The notes beneath the pieces are model-generated. The model saw only the letters and a program-made list of their open reading frames with translations, had not been told where the DNA came from and did not search any database. A stretch of 44,569 nt of DNA from an uncultured Streptococcus sp. (GTDB lineage: Bacteria; Bacillota; Bacilli; Lactobacillales; Streptococcaceae): NCBI RefSeq assembly GCF_901875575.1, contig NZ_CABFMF010000007.1, positions 1-44,569 on the forward strand, in the 5' to 3' direction. A program made the translations under genes and the position numbers. The first letter of the stretch is position 1. Each line of letters opens with the position of its first letter. Of the stretch, positions 1 to 7,949 are shown in pieces.

Positions 1-21
1 ATCTTCATAAGTTAATTTCAT

Positions 22-69
22 AATAAAAACACCCCAAAAGTTAGATTTTTCTGTCTAACTTTTGGGGTG
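22..69 (-). terminator. Intrinsic terminator of the nuclease-family gene
   Basis: A long inverted repeat has 16-bp arms (CACCCCAAAAGTTAGA and its complement) around a short loop. On the minus strand it is followed by TTTTTATTA, so it fits rho-independent termination of the gene ending at 102. Confidence 0.85.
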
Positions 70-101
70 CAGTTCATACATCTCTTAACCTTTTTCTATT
101 G

Positions 102-917
102 TTATTTCCAACTTAACAGAGCATTCAAACCATAGTGGTCACTGACTTGAGGACTATTTTTGCCATCAAAAACCACATGCAAGCTTTCCACTTGTAGGTC
201 TTTTGTTGTAAAGACATAATCAATGCGAAGAGGTTCTGTATTCCCCTTCCAACCATCAATTTCAGGTGGAACAGTGTAACTACCACTTTTCTCTTTAGCA
301 AGCTCAAAAGCATCTTGTAATTCTAATGGACTAGCTAAAATAGCTTGGTAACCTTCCTGACCAGCTGGGTTGTTGAAATCTCCAGCCAGCAAAAGTGGCT
401 TGTTCAATTCTTTCAAAACAGCCTCAAATCGTGCCCATTCTTCTTGGAAACCTTTATCCCACCAAGAAAGGTGAACACTGGCAACTGCAAGCTCCTTGCC
501 ATCGACTACAGTCTCAGCTAGGGCAACACGACGAGTATGATAGTCTGTTGGGTCATCCACATCTGAAACCAAAATTTCTCGTGCTTCAATAGGTGTTTTA
601 GATAAAATAGCCACACCTTCATGATAGCGATCATAACCGATGTGGTTATAGGCCCAGGTCCAATAGTAATTTTTCCCTTGTTCAGATAATTTTTCAACTA
701 AGAGTCTAACATAGTGGTCTTGGTGAATCGGCTCAGCTGCTGGCAAAGCTTGATAGAGATCAGTAACTTCTACCTCTGGCGAGGTAATCTCCTGATTGAT
801 TTCTTGGAAACAAATCAAATCATAGTCTTTATTAAGAATATCCTCAAGCAAGAGCTGGAATTTTTCCTCAGCTTCTTTTTCCATCCAGCTATGAGTATTG
901 AGTGTTAAAAATTTCAT
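102..917 (-). CDS. Endonuclease/exonuclease/phosphatase-family protein
   Basis: A 271-residue protein of the Mg-dependent EEP (exonuclease III/sphingomyelinase-like) fold. Visible family motifs, in order, are LNTHSW near residue 7, CFQEIN with the metal-binding Glu39, a central HEGVAILSK segment, SVHLSWWDKG, LLAGDFNNP (the catalytic Asp-x-Asn), IDYVFTT, and the C-terminal SDHYGL with the catalytic His. No signal peptide or membrane segment is visible, so it is probably cytoplasmic. The exact substrate (nucleic acid, phosphoinositide-like or other phosphodiester) cannot be read from sequence. It starts behind an AGGAGAAAAAC ribosome site directly downstream of the PTS gene, separated from it by a hairpin, and may be read partly by run-through from ptsG. 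The distinct classical ExoA gene is not in this window. Confidence 0.85.
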   Translation of the reverse strand: MKFLTLNTHSWMEKEAEEKFQLLLEDILNKDYDLICFQEINQEITSPEVEVTDLYQALPAAEPIHQDHYVRLLVEKLSEQGKNYYWTWAYNHIGYDRYHEGVAILSKTPIEAREILVSDVDDPTDYHTRRVALAETVVDGKELAVASVHLSWWDKGFQEEWARFEAVLKELNKPLLLAGDFNNPAGQEGYQAILASPLELQDAFELAKEKSGSYTVPPEIDGWKGNTEPLRIDYVFTTKDLQVESLHVVFDGKNSPQVSDHYGLNALLSWK

Positions 918-935
918 GTTTTTCTCCTAAAACAA

Positions 936-961
936 GAGGTTGGAAAACAGCTTCCAACCTC
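936..961 (-). terminator. Hairpin terminator between ptsG and the nuclease gene
   Basis: GAGGTTGGAA and TTCCAACCTC form a perfect 10-bp stem with a 6-base loop, followed on the minus strand by TTGTTTT. The T-run is interrupted, so termination may be partial, allowing some read-through into the gene at 102-917. Confidence 0.65.
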
Positions 962-968
962 AAGTATA

Positions 969-3149
969 TTACAATTCTACTTTAGCAACTGCTGTTTTAG
1001 CTGCAAGAGAACCTGTTTGTTCTAATTTAACTGATTTAATAGCTTCAGCATTTGTGAAGACAACCACTGTTGAAGTTTCACGACCTGCTGCACGGATAGC
1101 ATCCAAGTCAGCTGTGACAAGAAGATCACCTGCTGCAACTTTTTGTCCTTCAGCAACATGAACTGTAAATGGTTTTCCTTCAAGACTTACTGTGTCCAAA
1201 CCAATGTGAACAAGTACTTCAAGGCCTGCTTCAGTCACAAGACCAAGAGCATGTTTTGTAGGGAAGATGCTTGATACAGTACCTGAAACTGGAGATACAA
1301 TGTTTCCATTTGCAGGTTCTACTGCAAATCCATCACCCATCATTTTTTGAGCAAATACTGGATCTTTCACTTGTTCTAAAGCAATAACTTGACCGTCTGC
1401 TACTGAGTAAACTTCCTCAGTAAGACCTTTGAATTGAACAGTATTTTGTTGCGCTTCAGTCATTTGACTTGGAAGAGTTTCAGGAATGATTTCTCCTGAA
1501 TCAAGGATATCTTGGATATCAGATTTCAGTACGTCTGCTTTTGGACCGTAGATAGCTTGAACTCCTTGTCCTTTCATGACAAGACCCATAGCTCCTTCTG
1601 CTTTCCATTGTTCTGCATCACCGACTTTGTCAGCATCTTTAACAGTTACACGAAGACGAGTCATACATGCATCAACATCAACGATGTTTGCACGTCCACC
1701 AAGAAGGTTGATAATGTTTACAGCTTGAGAACCTGCTGCAACTTTTACTTCGCTGCTAGCTTCTTCTGAACCTTCAGCAGTTTCGTAGTTTCCGTTACGT
1801 CCTGGAGTTGCGTAGTTGAATTTTTGAATCATGAAGTTTGCAATAAAGTACATGATTACAGCAAAGAGAACAGTCACCCAAACGAAGTTAACGATATCCA
1901 TACCGATACCAGCACTGATCGCAATAGGTGTACGAGTCAAGAACTCGATTGAACCGAATGAGTGCATACGGAGGTTTACGACGTCAGCCATAGCAAAGGC
2001 CGCACCTTGAACAAGTGAGTAAACAAGATACATAGGTGTTGCGATGAACATGAACATGTATTCGATTGGTTCAGTAACCCCTGTCAAGAATGTTGCAAGA
2101 GCTGTTGCAATCATCATACCTTTGTATTTGTGTTTCTTGTCAGCATCAACATTGCGGTAGATCGCAACAATCACACCCATCAAGATACCGAATGAACCAA
2201 TCATTTGTCCAACTTTGAAACGAGCTGGGTGAACTGTATCTAACAAGTGTTGGTATTGAGTAGCATCAGTACCTTTAAGGTTAACAAGGTCTGTTACCCA
2301 TGCAAGCCAAAGTGGATCTTGACCAAATACTTGGCTACCTTTTGCTGCACCAGTTAAGACTTCATAAGTACCACCAAGAGCTGTATAGTTCATTGGGATA
2401 GTCAACATGTGGTGAAGACCAAATGGCAAGAGCAAACGTTCCAATGTACCATACAAGAATGGTGCAAGGATTGGAGCAGTTTCTTGTGAGTTGGCAATCC
2501 AGATACCAAAACTATTGATACCAGTTTGCACAAGTGGCCAAAAAATTGAAAGAATGATTGCAGCAATTACTGAACGAAGAATAACTACAAACGGTACAAA
2601 ACGCTTTCCGTTAAAGAATGAAAGTGCATCAGGAAGTTTACGGAAGTTATAGTATTTATTGTAAGCAGTTGCTCCAATAAAACCAGAAATAATCCCTACG
2701 AAGACACCCATGTTAAGTGCTGGGGCTTCCATAACACTGATAAAGTAATCAGAAACTTTGATTGACCCACCTAGTAGTGTTGAAACCATAGCATCTGGAT
2801 TTTTCAACATATCACCTGATACACCAAAGATTGTACCAGTGATACGGTTGATTAGGATAAAGGCAAGACCTGCTGCAAACGCACCTCCTGCACGTTCCTT
2901 AGCCCAGCTTCCTCCAATAGCGAGGGCGAACAAAATATGAAGGTTAACGATAACCCCCCAACCAATTTGCTCAAGAATTCCACCTGTGATGACAAGTGGT
3001 GCAAAAGTTGGGTTAATCATCACTAGTGACTTACCGATTGAAATCATCAAACCAGCAGCCGGCATAACAGCGATAACCACCATCAAAGCCTTACCGAATT
3101 TTTGCCAAAACTCGAAAGACAAGACATTTTTGAATGTATCTTTCATCAT
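969..3149 (-). CDS. ptsG: PTS glucose-type transporter subunit EIICBA
   Basis: A 726-residue membrane permease of the PEP-dependent phosphotransferase system that takes up and phosphorylates a hexose, most likely glucose. Domain order is EIIC (about residues 1-455, multiple hydrophobic segments, with the TGVTEPIEY motif typical of the sugar site), EIIB (about 470-545, phospho-Cys495 in DACMTRLR) and EIIA (about 590-726, phospho-His648 in VHIGLDTV, with the auxiliary His in TKHALG). All three phosphotransfer domains are complete. Two adjacent ATG codons follow AAAGGAG; the first gives 726 residues, the second 725. It has its own sigma-A promoter and a 25-bp palindromic operator in the leader. 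Substrate specificity (glucose versus a related sugar such as maltose or glucosamine) is inferred from family similarity only. Confidence 0.9.
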   Translation of the reverse strand: MMKDTFKNVLSFEFWQKFGKALMVVIAVMPAAGLMISIGKSLVMINPTFAPLVITGGILEQIGWGVIVNLHILFALAIGGSWAKERAGGAFAAGLAFILINRITGTIFGVSGDMLKNPDAMVSTLLGGSIKVSDYFISVMEAPALNMGVFVGIISGFIGATAYNKYYNFRKLPDALSFFNGKRFVPFVVILRSVIAAIILSIFWPLVQTGINSFGIWIANSQETAPILAPFLYGTLERLLLPFGLHHMLTIPMNYTALGGTYEVLTGAAKGSQVFGQDPLWLAWVTDLVNLKGTDATQYQHLLDTVHPARFKVGQMIGSFGILMGVIVAIYRNVDADKKHKYKGMMIATALATFLTGVTEPIEYMFMFIATPMYLVYSLVQGAAFAMADVVNLRMHSFGSIEFLTRTPIAISAGIGMDIVNFVWVTVLFAVIMYFIANFMIQKFNYATPGRNGNYETAEGSEEASSEVKVAAGSQAVNIINLLGGRANIVDVDACMTRLRVTVKDADKVGDAEQWKAEGAMGLVMKGQGVQAIYGPKADVLKSDIQDILDSGEIIPETLPSQMTEAQQNTVQFKGLTEEVYSVADGQVIALEQVKDPVFAQKMMGDGFAVEPANGNIVSPVSGTVSSIFPTKHALGLVTEAGLEVLVHIGLDTVSLEGKPFTVHVAEGQKVAAGDLLVTADLDAIRAAGRETSTVVVFTNAEAIKSVKLEQTGSLAAKTAVAKVEL

Positions 3150-3174
3150 TCAAATCTCCTTTAATTTTATTTAG

Positions 3175-3199
3175 GCAAACGTTTTACGAAAACGTTTGC
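3175..3199 (-). promoter_or_regulatory. 25-bp palindromic operator, cre-like, in the ptsG leader
   Basis: Two 11-bp arms, GCAAACGTTTT and AAAACGTTTGC, surround a 3-bp centre (ACG). It lies about 10 to 34 bases after the predicted transcription start of ptsG and just before the ribosome site. On the minus strand TGCAAACGTTTTCG matches the CcpA cre pattern TGnAAnCGnWnnCA except at the last base. The perfect dyad is longer than an ordinary cre and could be the operator of another LacI-type repressor. Its position would allow a roadblock to transcription. Confidence 0.65.
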
Positions 3200-3215
3200 A
3201 CTTAACTATGTATTC

Positions 3216-3243
3216 ATTATACCACTTTAATTTTTTTTGTAAA
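3216..3243 (-). promoter_or_regulatory. ptsG promoter
   Basis: On the minus strand TTTACA (3238-3243), a 16-bp spacer and TATAAT (3216-3221) preceded by TGG, an extended -10. It is the only good promoter between ftsX and ptsG. Confidence 0.75.
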
Positions 3244-3267
3244 GGCTTTTATTAAAAAAATAGAGAA

Positions 3268-3295
3268 AAAGAGAAAGTTTTTATACTTCCTCTTT
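3268..3295 (-). terminator. Terminator after ftsX
   Basis: An imperfect stem AAAGAGGAAGT / ACTTTCTCTTT is followed on the minus strand by TTCTCTATTTTTTT. It would end the prfB-ftsE-ftsX transcript. Confidence 0.6.
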
Positions 3296-3336
3296 TATAT
3301 TTACACTATTATTCTAGTATTTTAAGAAATGTAAGA

Positions 3337-4263
3337 TTAAATCTTTAGGAAACGTCTCATTGATATACCTGATCCAATCGAACCAATAAAAATTCCAATA
3401 ACGAATAAAAGAGCAATCATCAAAGGACTAAATATTTCTGGTGAAATCATAGATAGATTTTGTCCTACCAATGACTGGTTAACAGAATTATAAACCATTT
3501 GATAAATAACAAACACCAAAGCTGATGGGATTGTTGCTCCTAGTAAACCAATGAAGGCACCTTCAAGTAGGAATGGTCCTCGGATGTAACTATTCTTAGC
3601 ACCAACCAGACGCATAATTTGAATTTCTCGACTGCGGGAAATGATTGTAATACGAATGGTATTTGAAATCAAGAATACTGCAATGAAAATCAACAATCCT
3701 GCAATAACCAATCCCCAGACACGGATGAACGAAGCCAACTGGAACAGACGTTCAGTATTGGCACCACCGTCTTGAACCTCAGAAACTCCATCAATCTTTT
3801 TAACTTCTGTTGCTACTTTCTTAACATCACTTGGTGAATTCGTATCAACAATATAGGCGTCATAAAGAGGATTTGCATCACCATCAAATATTTTCCAATT
3901 ATCCCCCATTGTCTCTGTTAGTTTTTTATATTGTTCTTCTTTACTTGAAAAAGTCACAGTTTTTACAGTAGACATATTCTTCAAGGCATTGTACACCTGA
4001 TGGTAGTTATTATTTGTAACTGTTTGACCTTCTTTTTCAATTGTTTCACTGTTATCTGCTACATCCTTACGAAGGTAGACAACAACACGAACATTGTTTT
4101 CAATATCAGTGGCAAGTTTTGCTGTGTTAAAAATGACAGATGCAAATAGAGCAACAAGTGTCAATGTAATCATAACTGAACTCACAGCTGCCACTGTCAT
4201 CCAGCCATTCCTTTTCAAACTTTTTAGTGATTCAAATAAATGACGAAAAAATCTACTAATCAT
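3337..4263 (-). CDS. ftsX: Cell division ABC transporter-like permease FtsX
   Basis: A 308-residue membrane protein that with FtsE forms the divisome complex controlling peptidoglycan hydrolysis (PcsB in streptococci). The cytoplasmic N-terminus (MISRFFRHLFESLK) is followed by a membrane segment at about 22-45, a large extracellular loop of about 120 residues (about 48-165) where the hydrolase partner binds, and three more membrane segments with the FtsX core IQIMRLVGAKNSYIRGPF. I chose the ATG at 4263, which gives the family's usual start and an 8-base overlap with ftsE; longer in-frame starts lie within ftsE. The extracellular loop shows many differences from the pneumococcal sequence as I remember it, which may reflect another mitis-group species or allelic variation. 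Confidence 0.92.
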   Translation of the reverse strand: MISRFFRHLFESLKSLKRNGWMTVAAVSSVMITLTLVALFASVIFNTAKLATDIENNVRVVVYLRKDVADNSETIEKEGQTVTNNNYHQVYNALKNMSTVKTVTFSSKEEQYKKLTETMGDNWKIFDGDANPLYDAYIVDTNSPSDVKKVATEVKKIDGVSEVQDGGANTERLFQLASFIRVWGLVIAGLLIFIAVFLISNTIRITIISRSREIQIMRLVGAKNSYIRGPFLLEGAFIGLLGATIPSALVFVIYQMVYNSVNQSLVGQNLSMISPEIFSPLMIALLFVIGIFIGSIGSGISMRRFLKI

Positions 4264-4948
4264 CGTATCCATACTCTCCTTTTGCTTCGTCACGGACAAC
4301 ACGACCATTTTCAATGGCAATGACACGGTGGCGCAAAGTATTTACAATCTGACTATTGTGAGTAGCCATCAATACAGTTGTACCTTGAAGATTAATACGT
4401 TCCAAGAGATTCATAATTTCCCATGAATTATCTGGATCCAAGTTTCCTGTTGGCTCATCAGCAATCAAAACTTTTGGATTGTTGACAATGGCACGGGCAA
4501 TCGCTATCCGTTGTTGTTCACCACCTGAAAGCTCATTAGGGAAAGAACGCACCTTGTGTTTCAAGCCAACCAAGTCTAAAACTTCCATGACACGCTTTTT
4601 AATGTTGCGGCGACTCTCACCGATTACTTCCATAGCATAGGCAATGTTTTCATAGACAGTTTTCTTAGGTAAAAGTTTATAATCCTGAAATACCACCCCG
4701 ACACTACGACGTAGCAATGGAACATCCTTTTTCTTAATTTTAACAAGATTAAAACCTGCAACTTTAAGGTCGCCTTTATCAATTTTTACTTCTCTATACA
4801 AAGAACGAATAAAGGTCGATTTACCAGCACCTGATGGACCTACTATATAGGCAAATTCACCTGGTTGAACTGTAACTGAAACACCACGCAAGGCAGTCGT
4901 TCCATTGTCGTATTTTTTGACAACATCTCTCATTTCAATAATTGACAT
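4256..4948 (-). CDS. ftsE: Cell division ATP-binding protein FtsE
   Basis: A 230-residue ABC ATPase, the cytoplasmic partner of FtsX at the division septum. Walker A GPSGAGKS is at 37-44, the Q-loop in VFQDYKLLP near 87-95, signature LSGGEQQ at 140-146, and Walker B VLIADEPTGNLD at 160-171; the switch His is in MATHN. Length is normal for FtsE. It starts 17 bases after the prfB stop and overlaps ftsX by 8 bases, so prfB-ftsE-ftsX is read as one transcript. Confidence 0.95.
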   Translation of the reverse strand: MSIIEMRDVVKKYDNGTTALRGVSVTVQPGEFAYIVGPSGAGKSTFIRSLYREVKIDKGDLKVAGFNLVKIKKKDVPLLRRSVGVVFQDYKLLPKKTVYENIAYAMEVIGESRRNIKKRVMEVLDLVGLKHKVRSFPNELSGGEQQRIAIARAIVNNPKVLIADEPTGNLDPDNSWEIMNLLERINLQGTTVLMATHNSQIVNTLRHRVIAIENGRVVRDEAKGEYGYDD

Positions 4949-4965
4949 GTGAGTTCCTTTCTATC

Positions 4966-6061
4966 TTAGCTAATTCTCCACTTGAGATAGGCATCAATAA
5001 AACCATCTAGATCTCCATCCATAACCTTATCTACCTGAGCAACTTCAAAGCTAGTTCGGTGATCTTTTACCATAGTATACGGTGTGAATACATAAGAACG
5101 GATTTGACTTCCCCATGTGATTTCTTTTTTCTCACCTTTTAGGGAATCTACTTCAGCAGCTTTCTTTTCTTGCTCCATTTGATAGAGCTTTGCCTGCAAC
5201 ATCTTCATGGCACGATCCTTATTTCCATACTGGGTACGATCTACTGTTGACTGAACGACAGTACCTGTTGGAATGTGGGTCAAACGGACACCTGTCGATA
5301 CTTTATTGACGTTTTGCCCACCAGCTCCACCTGATCGGAAAGTGTCCATCTTAATATCATCTTCACGTATTTCTACTTCAATGGTATCATCCAACTCAGG
5401 CATGACTTCTACTGATGTAAATGATGTGTGGCGACGTTTAGCAGAATCAAATGGTGATATCCGAACTAAACGATGGACACCCATTTCCGACTTAAGAAGC
5501 CCATAAGCATTTGGCCCTTCAAAAGACAAGGTCACCGACTTAATTCCAGCTTCATCACCAGCTTGGTAATCCAAGACTTCAACTTTAAAACCTTTAGCAT
5601 TCCCATAACGAGTGTACATTCGAAGTAACATATCACCCCAATCCTGTGCCTCTGTACCACCTGAACCTGGATGAATTTCCAGTATGGCATTATTGTGGTC
5701 GTAGGGTTCAGACAAAAGTAGAGTCATCTCATAGCTAGTCATCATCTTATCTAGCTCACTCAATTGTTCTACTAATTCTTCTTGCACAGAATCATCTTCT
5801 GCTAAAAAGTCTAATAAAATTTCAACTTCATCCTGCAATTCTTCCATTTTATGAAAGGTATTGTAAGTGTTTTTTAATTCATTTAATTCTTGCGACGTTT
5901 TTTGAGCCGCAATATTATCGTTCCAAAAATCAGGTTCTGTCATCTTGTTTTCTAAGATGGCAATCTCTTCCTCTAATCTTTCGAGGTCAAAGAGACCCCC
6001 TAAAAGAAGCTAATTTTTCACGATTTGCGTCAATTCTCTGACGAATTTCTGAAATGTCCAT
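4966..6061 (-). CDS. prfB: Peptide chain release factor 2, programmed +1 frameshift
   Basis: RF2 releases finished peptides at UGA and UAA codons. The start is ATG at 6061 after AAAAAGGAGTATCT. The first frame runs 24 codons to an in-frame TGA (5987-5989) within AGGGGGTCTCTTTGAC, the classic RF2 frameshift site: an internal SD-like AGGGGG, then CTT-TGA-C. Slipping +1 resumes at GAC (5988) and reads on through MTEPDFW to 4966, giving 364 residues, the usual RF2 length. The GGQ catalytic motif is at about 247-249 (GGAGGQNVNK) and the UGA-reading SPF motif is in RISPFDSA. The shift makes RF2 production autoregulated: slow termination at UGA promotes frameshifting. An annotation that starts at 5943 would lose 39 residues. 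Confidence 0.97.
5984..5999 (-). other. prfB: prfB +1 programmed frameshift site
   Basis: On the minus strand AGGGGGTCTCTTTGAC: an SD-like purine run, then codons TCT CTT and the stop TGA followed by C. This closely resembles the E. coli prfB site (AGGGGGTATCTTTGAC). The downstream +1 frame is open and encodes the rest of RF2. Confidence 0.95.
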
Positions 6062-6086
6062 AGATACTCCTTTTTTATATCGTTTT

Positions 6087-6095
6087 ATTATATCA
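6087..6095 (-). promoter_or_regulatory. prfB-ftsE-ftsX promoter (extended -10)
   Basis: On the minus strand TGATATAAT, an extended -10, lies about 26 bases before the prfB ATG; no convincing -35 is seen (TGGAAA at the right distance). Confidence 0.6.
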
Positions 6096-6141
6096 TATTC
6101 TTCCATTTCTTTCCATCTTTTGCTCTAACCCCCTTTTCATG

Positions 6142-6162
6142 AAAAAGAAGCCTTTCGGCTTC
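6142..6162 (-). terminator. Terminator after the CBS-domain gene
   Basis: GAAGCC GAAA GGCTTC, a stable GNRA-capped hairpin on the minus strand, is followed by TTTTTC. It separates the CBS gene from prfB. Confidence 0.85.
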
Positions 6163-6167
6163 CCTTC

Positions 6168-6824
6168 TTATAAAACTTTCGCAGAGGTGCGAGTAATCTC
6201 CTCTACTTGAATTCCTTCTCCTTCAAATTTATCTTTTAGAGAAGACAAATCAAACATCCCATCAATCTGAACCTCAATGACTACTTTACCATCTTTACGC
6301 GGAATATTGACTGTATGCGAGATATTCAAATTTTCTTCAACGATTAGAGAAACAATTTTTCCAAGTACACCAACTTCATTTTCCGTAATAAAACGCACTC
6401 GAATTCCTTCTTCACCATAACCAGCAATTTCAAGAAATGCTTGGAAAACGTCACGATCAGTAATAACTCCATACACTTGATGGTTATCTACAACAGGAAG
6501 AATACCAATCTTGTTTTTCAGCATCAAATAAGTTGCATCTTCTAGACTAGCATAACCTGAAACAGTAACAACATCACGAATCATGACATCTTTTACTTTT
6601 GTCTTATTCAGAAGATAGTTCATCTCATAGATAGAAAGACTTGTTGCTTTAGATGGACTTGCTTGCGCAATGGTTCCCTCAGTCACCAAACCAACCAATT
6701 GATCATTTTCGATAACAGGCAAGCGGTGTAATCCTTGCTCTCTCATCAAGTCTGCTGCATGTGATACTGTCGTATCAGGACTAATATAAACGACCTTGCG
6801 GGTCATAAAATCTTTAACTGCCAT
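6168..6824 (-). CDS. CBS-domain and ACT-like protein (AcuB family)
   Basis: A 218-residue cytoplasmic protein with two CBS motifs (about 5-55, MTRKVVYISPDTTVSHAADL, and about 75-135, VKDVMIRDVVTVSG) that form a Bateman nucleotide-binding module, then a C-terminal ACT-like segment (about 138-215, RVRFITENEVGVLGKIVSL). The architecture is that of AcuB-type proteins. The acetoin-utilisation label comes from Bacillus; no acetoin genes are nearby, so its real ligand and partner are unknown. ACT plus CBS suggests a sensor of an amino acid and adenine nucleotides, which would suit its position beside the liv transporter, but that is inference. It has its own promoter and terminator. Confidence 0.85.
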   Translation of the reverse strand: MAVKDFMTRKVVYISPDTTVSHAADLMREQGLHRLPVIENDQLVGLVTEGTIAQASPSKATSLSIYEMNYLLNKTKVKDVMIRDVVTVSGYASLEDATYLMLKNKIGILPVVDNHQVYGVITDRDVFQAFLEIAGYGEEGIRVRFITENEVGVLGKIVSLIVEENLNISHTVNIPRKDGKVVIEVQIDGMFDLSSLKDKFEGEGIQVEEITRTSAKVL

Positions 6825-6853
6825 GAGACTTCTCCTTTTCTATTCTTATCCCT

Positions 6854-6882
6854 ATTATACAATCTTTTTGTAAATCTATCAA
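6854..6882 (-). promoter_or_regulatory. Promoter of the CBS-domain gene
   Basis: On the minus strand TTGATA (6877-6882), a 17-bp spacer and TATAAT (6854-6859), about 30 bases before the start codon. Confidence 0.75.
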
Positions 6883-6930
6883 ACGCTTACATTTCTTTTT
6901 CAAGATTCTGAAAAGTATGAATAAGCTAGC

Positions 6931-6955
6931 AAAAAGAGCTCCGATATTGAGCTCT
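6931..6955 (-). terminator. Strong hairpin upstream of the CBS gene
   Basis: On the minus strand AGAGCTC-loop-GAGCTCT followed by TTTTTGC. It would stop transcripts arriving from the liv operon, some 285 bases past livF, before the CBS promoter. The stretch between it and the repeats (6956-7049) is AT-rich and holds nothing I recognise. Confidence 0.75.
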
Positions 6956-7049
6956 ATGAATGAAGGGTTTAGAATCTCCATTCCTATTTTTAATCATTAG
7001 CAAACAACATACTATTTTATTACTAATATGTCTACACTATTTTTGTATA

Positions 7050-7242
7050 TCAGCTAAAAAGGTCCACCGGACTATTAATGAGGATTACTTCGTAATCTTC
7101 ATTTGCAACCTCAACTAGTCTCCCAGACTATGCGAAGATTGCTTACGCAATCTCCATCTGCCGACTAAAACAATCCACTGGATAAGATAATTGCTTCGCA
7201 ATCTTCATTTGCAACCTAAACTAGTCTCCCAGACTAGTTTAG
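7050..7242. repeat. Tandem hairpin repeat, about 52-bp unit, after livF
   Basis: Three successive units begin near 7083, 7137 and 7188. Each opens with a small hairpin (GATTAC-TTC-GTAATC; GATTGC-TTAC-GCAATC; ATTGC-TTC-GCAAT), continues with TYCATYTGC, and ends in a second palindrome: CTAGTCT-CCC-AGACTA in units 1 and 3, TCCA-CT-GGA in unit 2. A half unit with GTCC-ACC-GGAC precedes unit 1 at about 7052-7080. Units 1 and 3 are almost identical, so the array also reads as a 105-bp period. It resembles BOX in being modular, but its sequence is not boxA, boxB or boxC. It fills the gap between livF and the upstream-facing terminator. Confidence 0.65.
7216..7242 (-). terminator. Perfect hairpin over the livF stop codon
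   Basis: CTAAACTAGTCT and AGACTAGTTTAG form a 12-bp stem with a CCC/GGG loop; the livF TAA stop lies in it. No T-run follows, so it may protect the 3' end of the liv mRNA or be an inefficient terminator rather than a classic one. It is also the last module of the repeat array. Confidence 0.5.
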
Positions 7243-7949
7243 CCACCCAGATATGCTTTTCTGACTTCTTCTGATGAGGCGAGTTCTTTTCCTGTTCCTG
7301 ATAGGACGATTTTTCCTGTTTCCAGTACATAGCCTCGGTCAGAGATTGCGAGTGCTTTATTGGCGTTTTGTTCAATCAAGAGGACGGTCGTTCCTTGTTT
7401 CTGGATATCTTGAATGATATCAAAAATCTCTTGGATAAAGATTGGAGCAAGTCCCATTGATGGTTCATCTAAAAGAAGAAGTTTGGGTGTTGACATGAGG
7501 GCGCGTCCCATGGCAAGCATTTGTTGTTCCCCTCCTGAAAGGGTGGCTGCATCTTGGTTTTTCCGTTCTTCTAGACGCGGAAAGCGTGAGAAAACTTTCT
7601 TCAAGTTAGCTTGATTTTCTTCACGATTTTTCTTTAAGAAAGCTCCCATTTCTAGATTTTCCATAACAGTCAAGCCAGGGAAGACGTGGCGTCCTTCTGG
7701 TACTTGTGAAAGGCCACCTGCTACGATTTTCTGAGCTGGCATTTTTTGGATTTCTTGACCTAAAAATTCAATCTTTCCTGAACTCGGTCTAACTAAACCA
7801 GACAAGGTACGGAGAATGGTTGTCTTACCTGCACCATTGGCACCGATAAGGGAAACAACTTCTCCTTCATTCACTTCAAAGCTTACATCACGGACTGCTT
7901 GGATCATACCGTAATGCACTGAAAGATTTTCAACTTTTAACATAGACAT
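7239..7949 (-). CDS. livF: Branched-chain amino acid ABC transporter ATPase LivF
   Basis: A 236-residue ABC ATPase, one of two energising subunits of the Leu/Ile/Val importer. Walker A is GANGAGKTT near 36-44, signature LSGGEQQ near 138-144, Walker B LLLLDEPSMGLAP, and switch His region in LLIEQNANKAL. The SMGLAP sequence after Walker B is characteristic of LivF as against LivG. It shares one base with livG (a stop-start TGATG-type junction) and is the last gene of livJHMGF. Confidence 0.93.
   Translation of the reverse strand: MSMLKVENLSVHYGMIQAVRDVSFEVNEGEVVSLIGANGAGKTTILRTLSGLVRPSSGKIEFLGQEIQKMPAQKIVAGGLSQVPEGRHVFPGLTVMENLEMGAFLKKNREENQANLKKVFSRFPRLEERKNQDAATLSGGEQQMLAMGRALMSTPKLLLLDEPSMGLAPIFIQEIFDIIQDIQKQGTTVLLIEQNANKALAISDRGYVLETGKIVLSGTGKELASSEEVRKAYLGG

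Noticed and set aside
940..1161. Plus-strand open frames opposite ptsG, and similar frames opposite spxB, copA, livF and others
   Set aside because: They lie antisense inside clear protein genes, have no ribosome sites and no family resemblance.
4264..4326. Upstream ATG starts for ftsX
   Set aside because: They lie inside ftsE and add residues not found in the family; MISRFFRHLFE is the normal start.
6883..7049. Possible small gene between livF and the CBS gene
   Set aside because: No frame with a ribosome site was found on either strand; only terminator and AT-rich DNA are visible.
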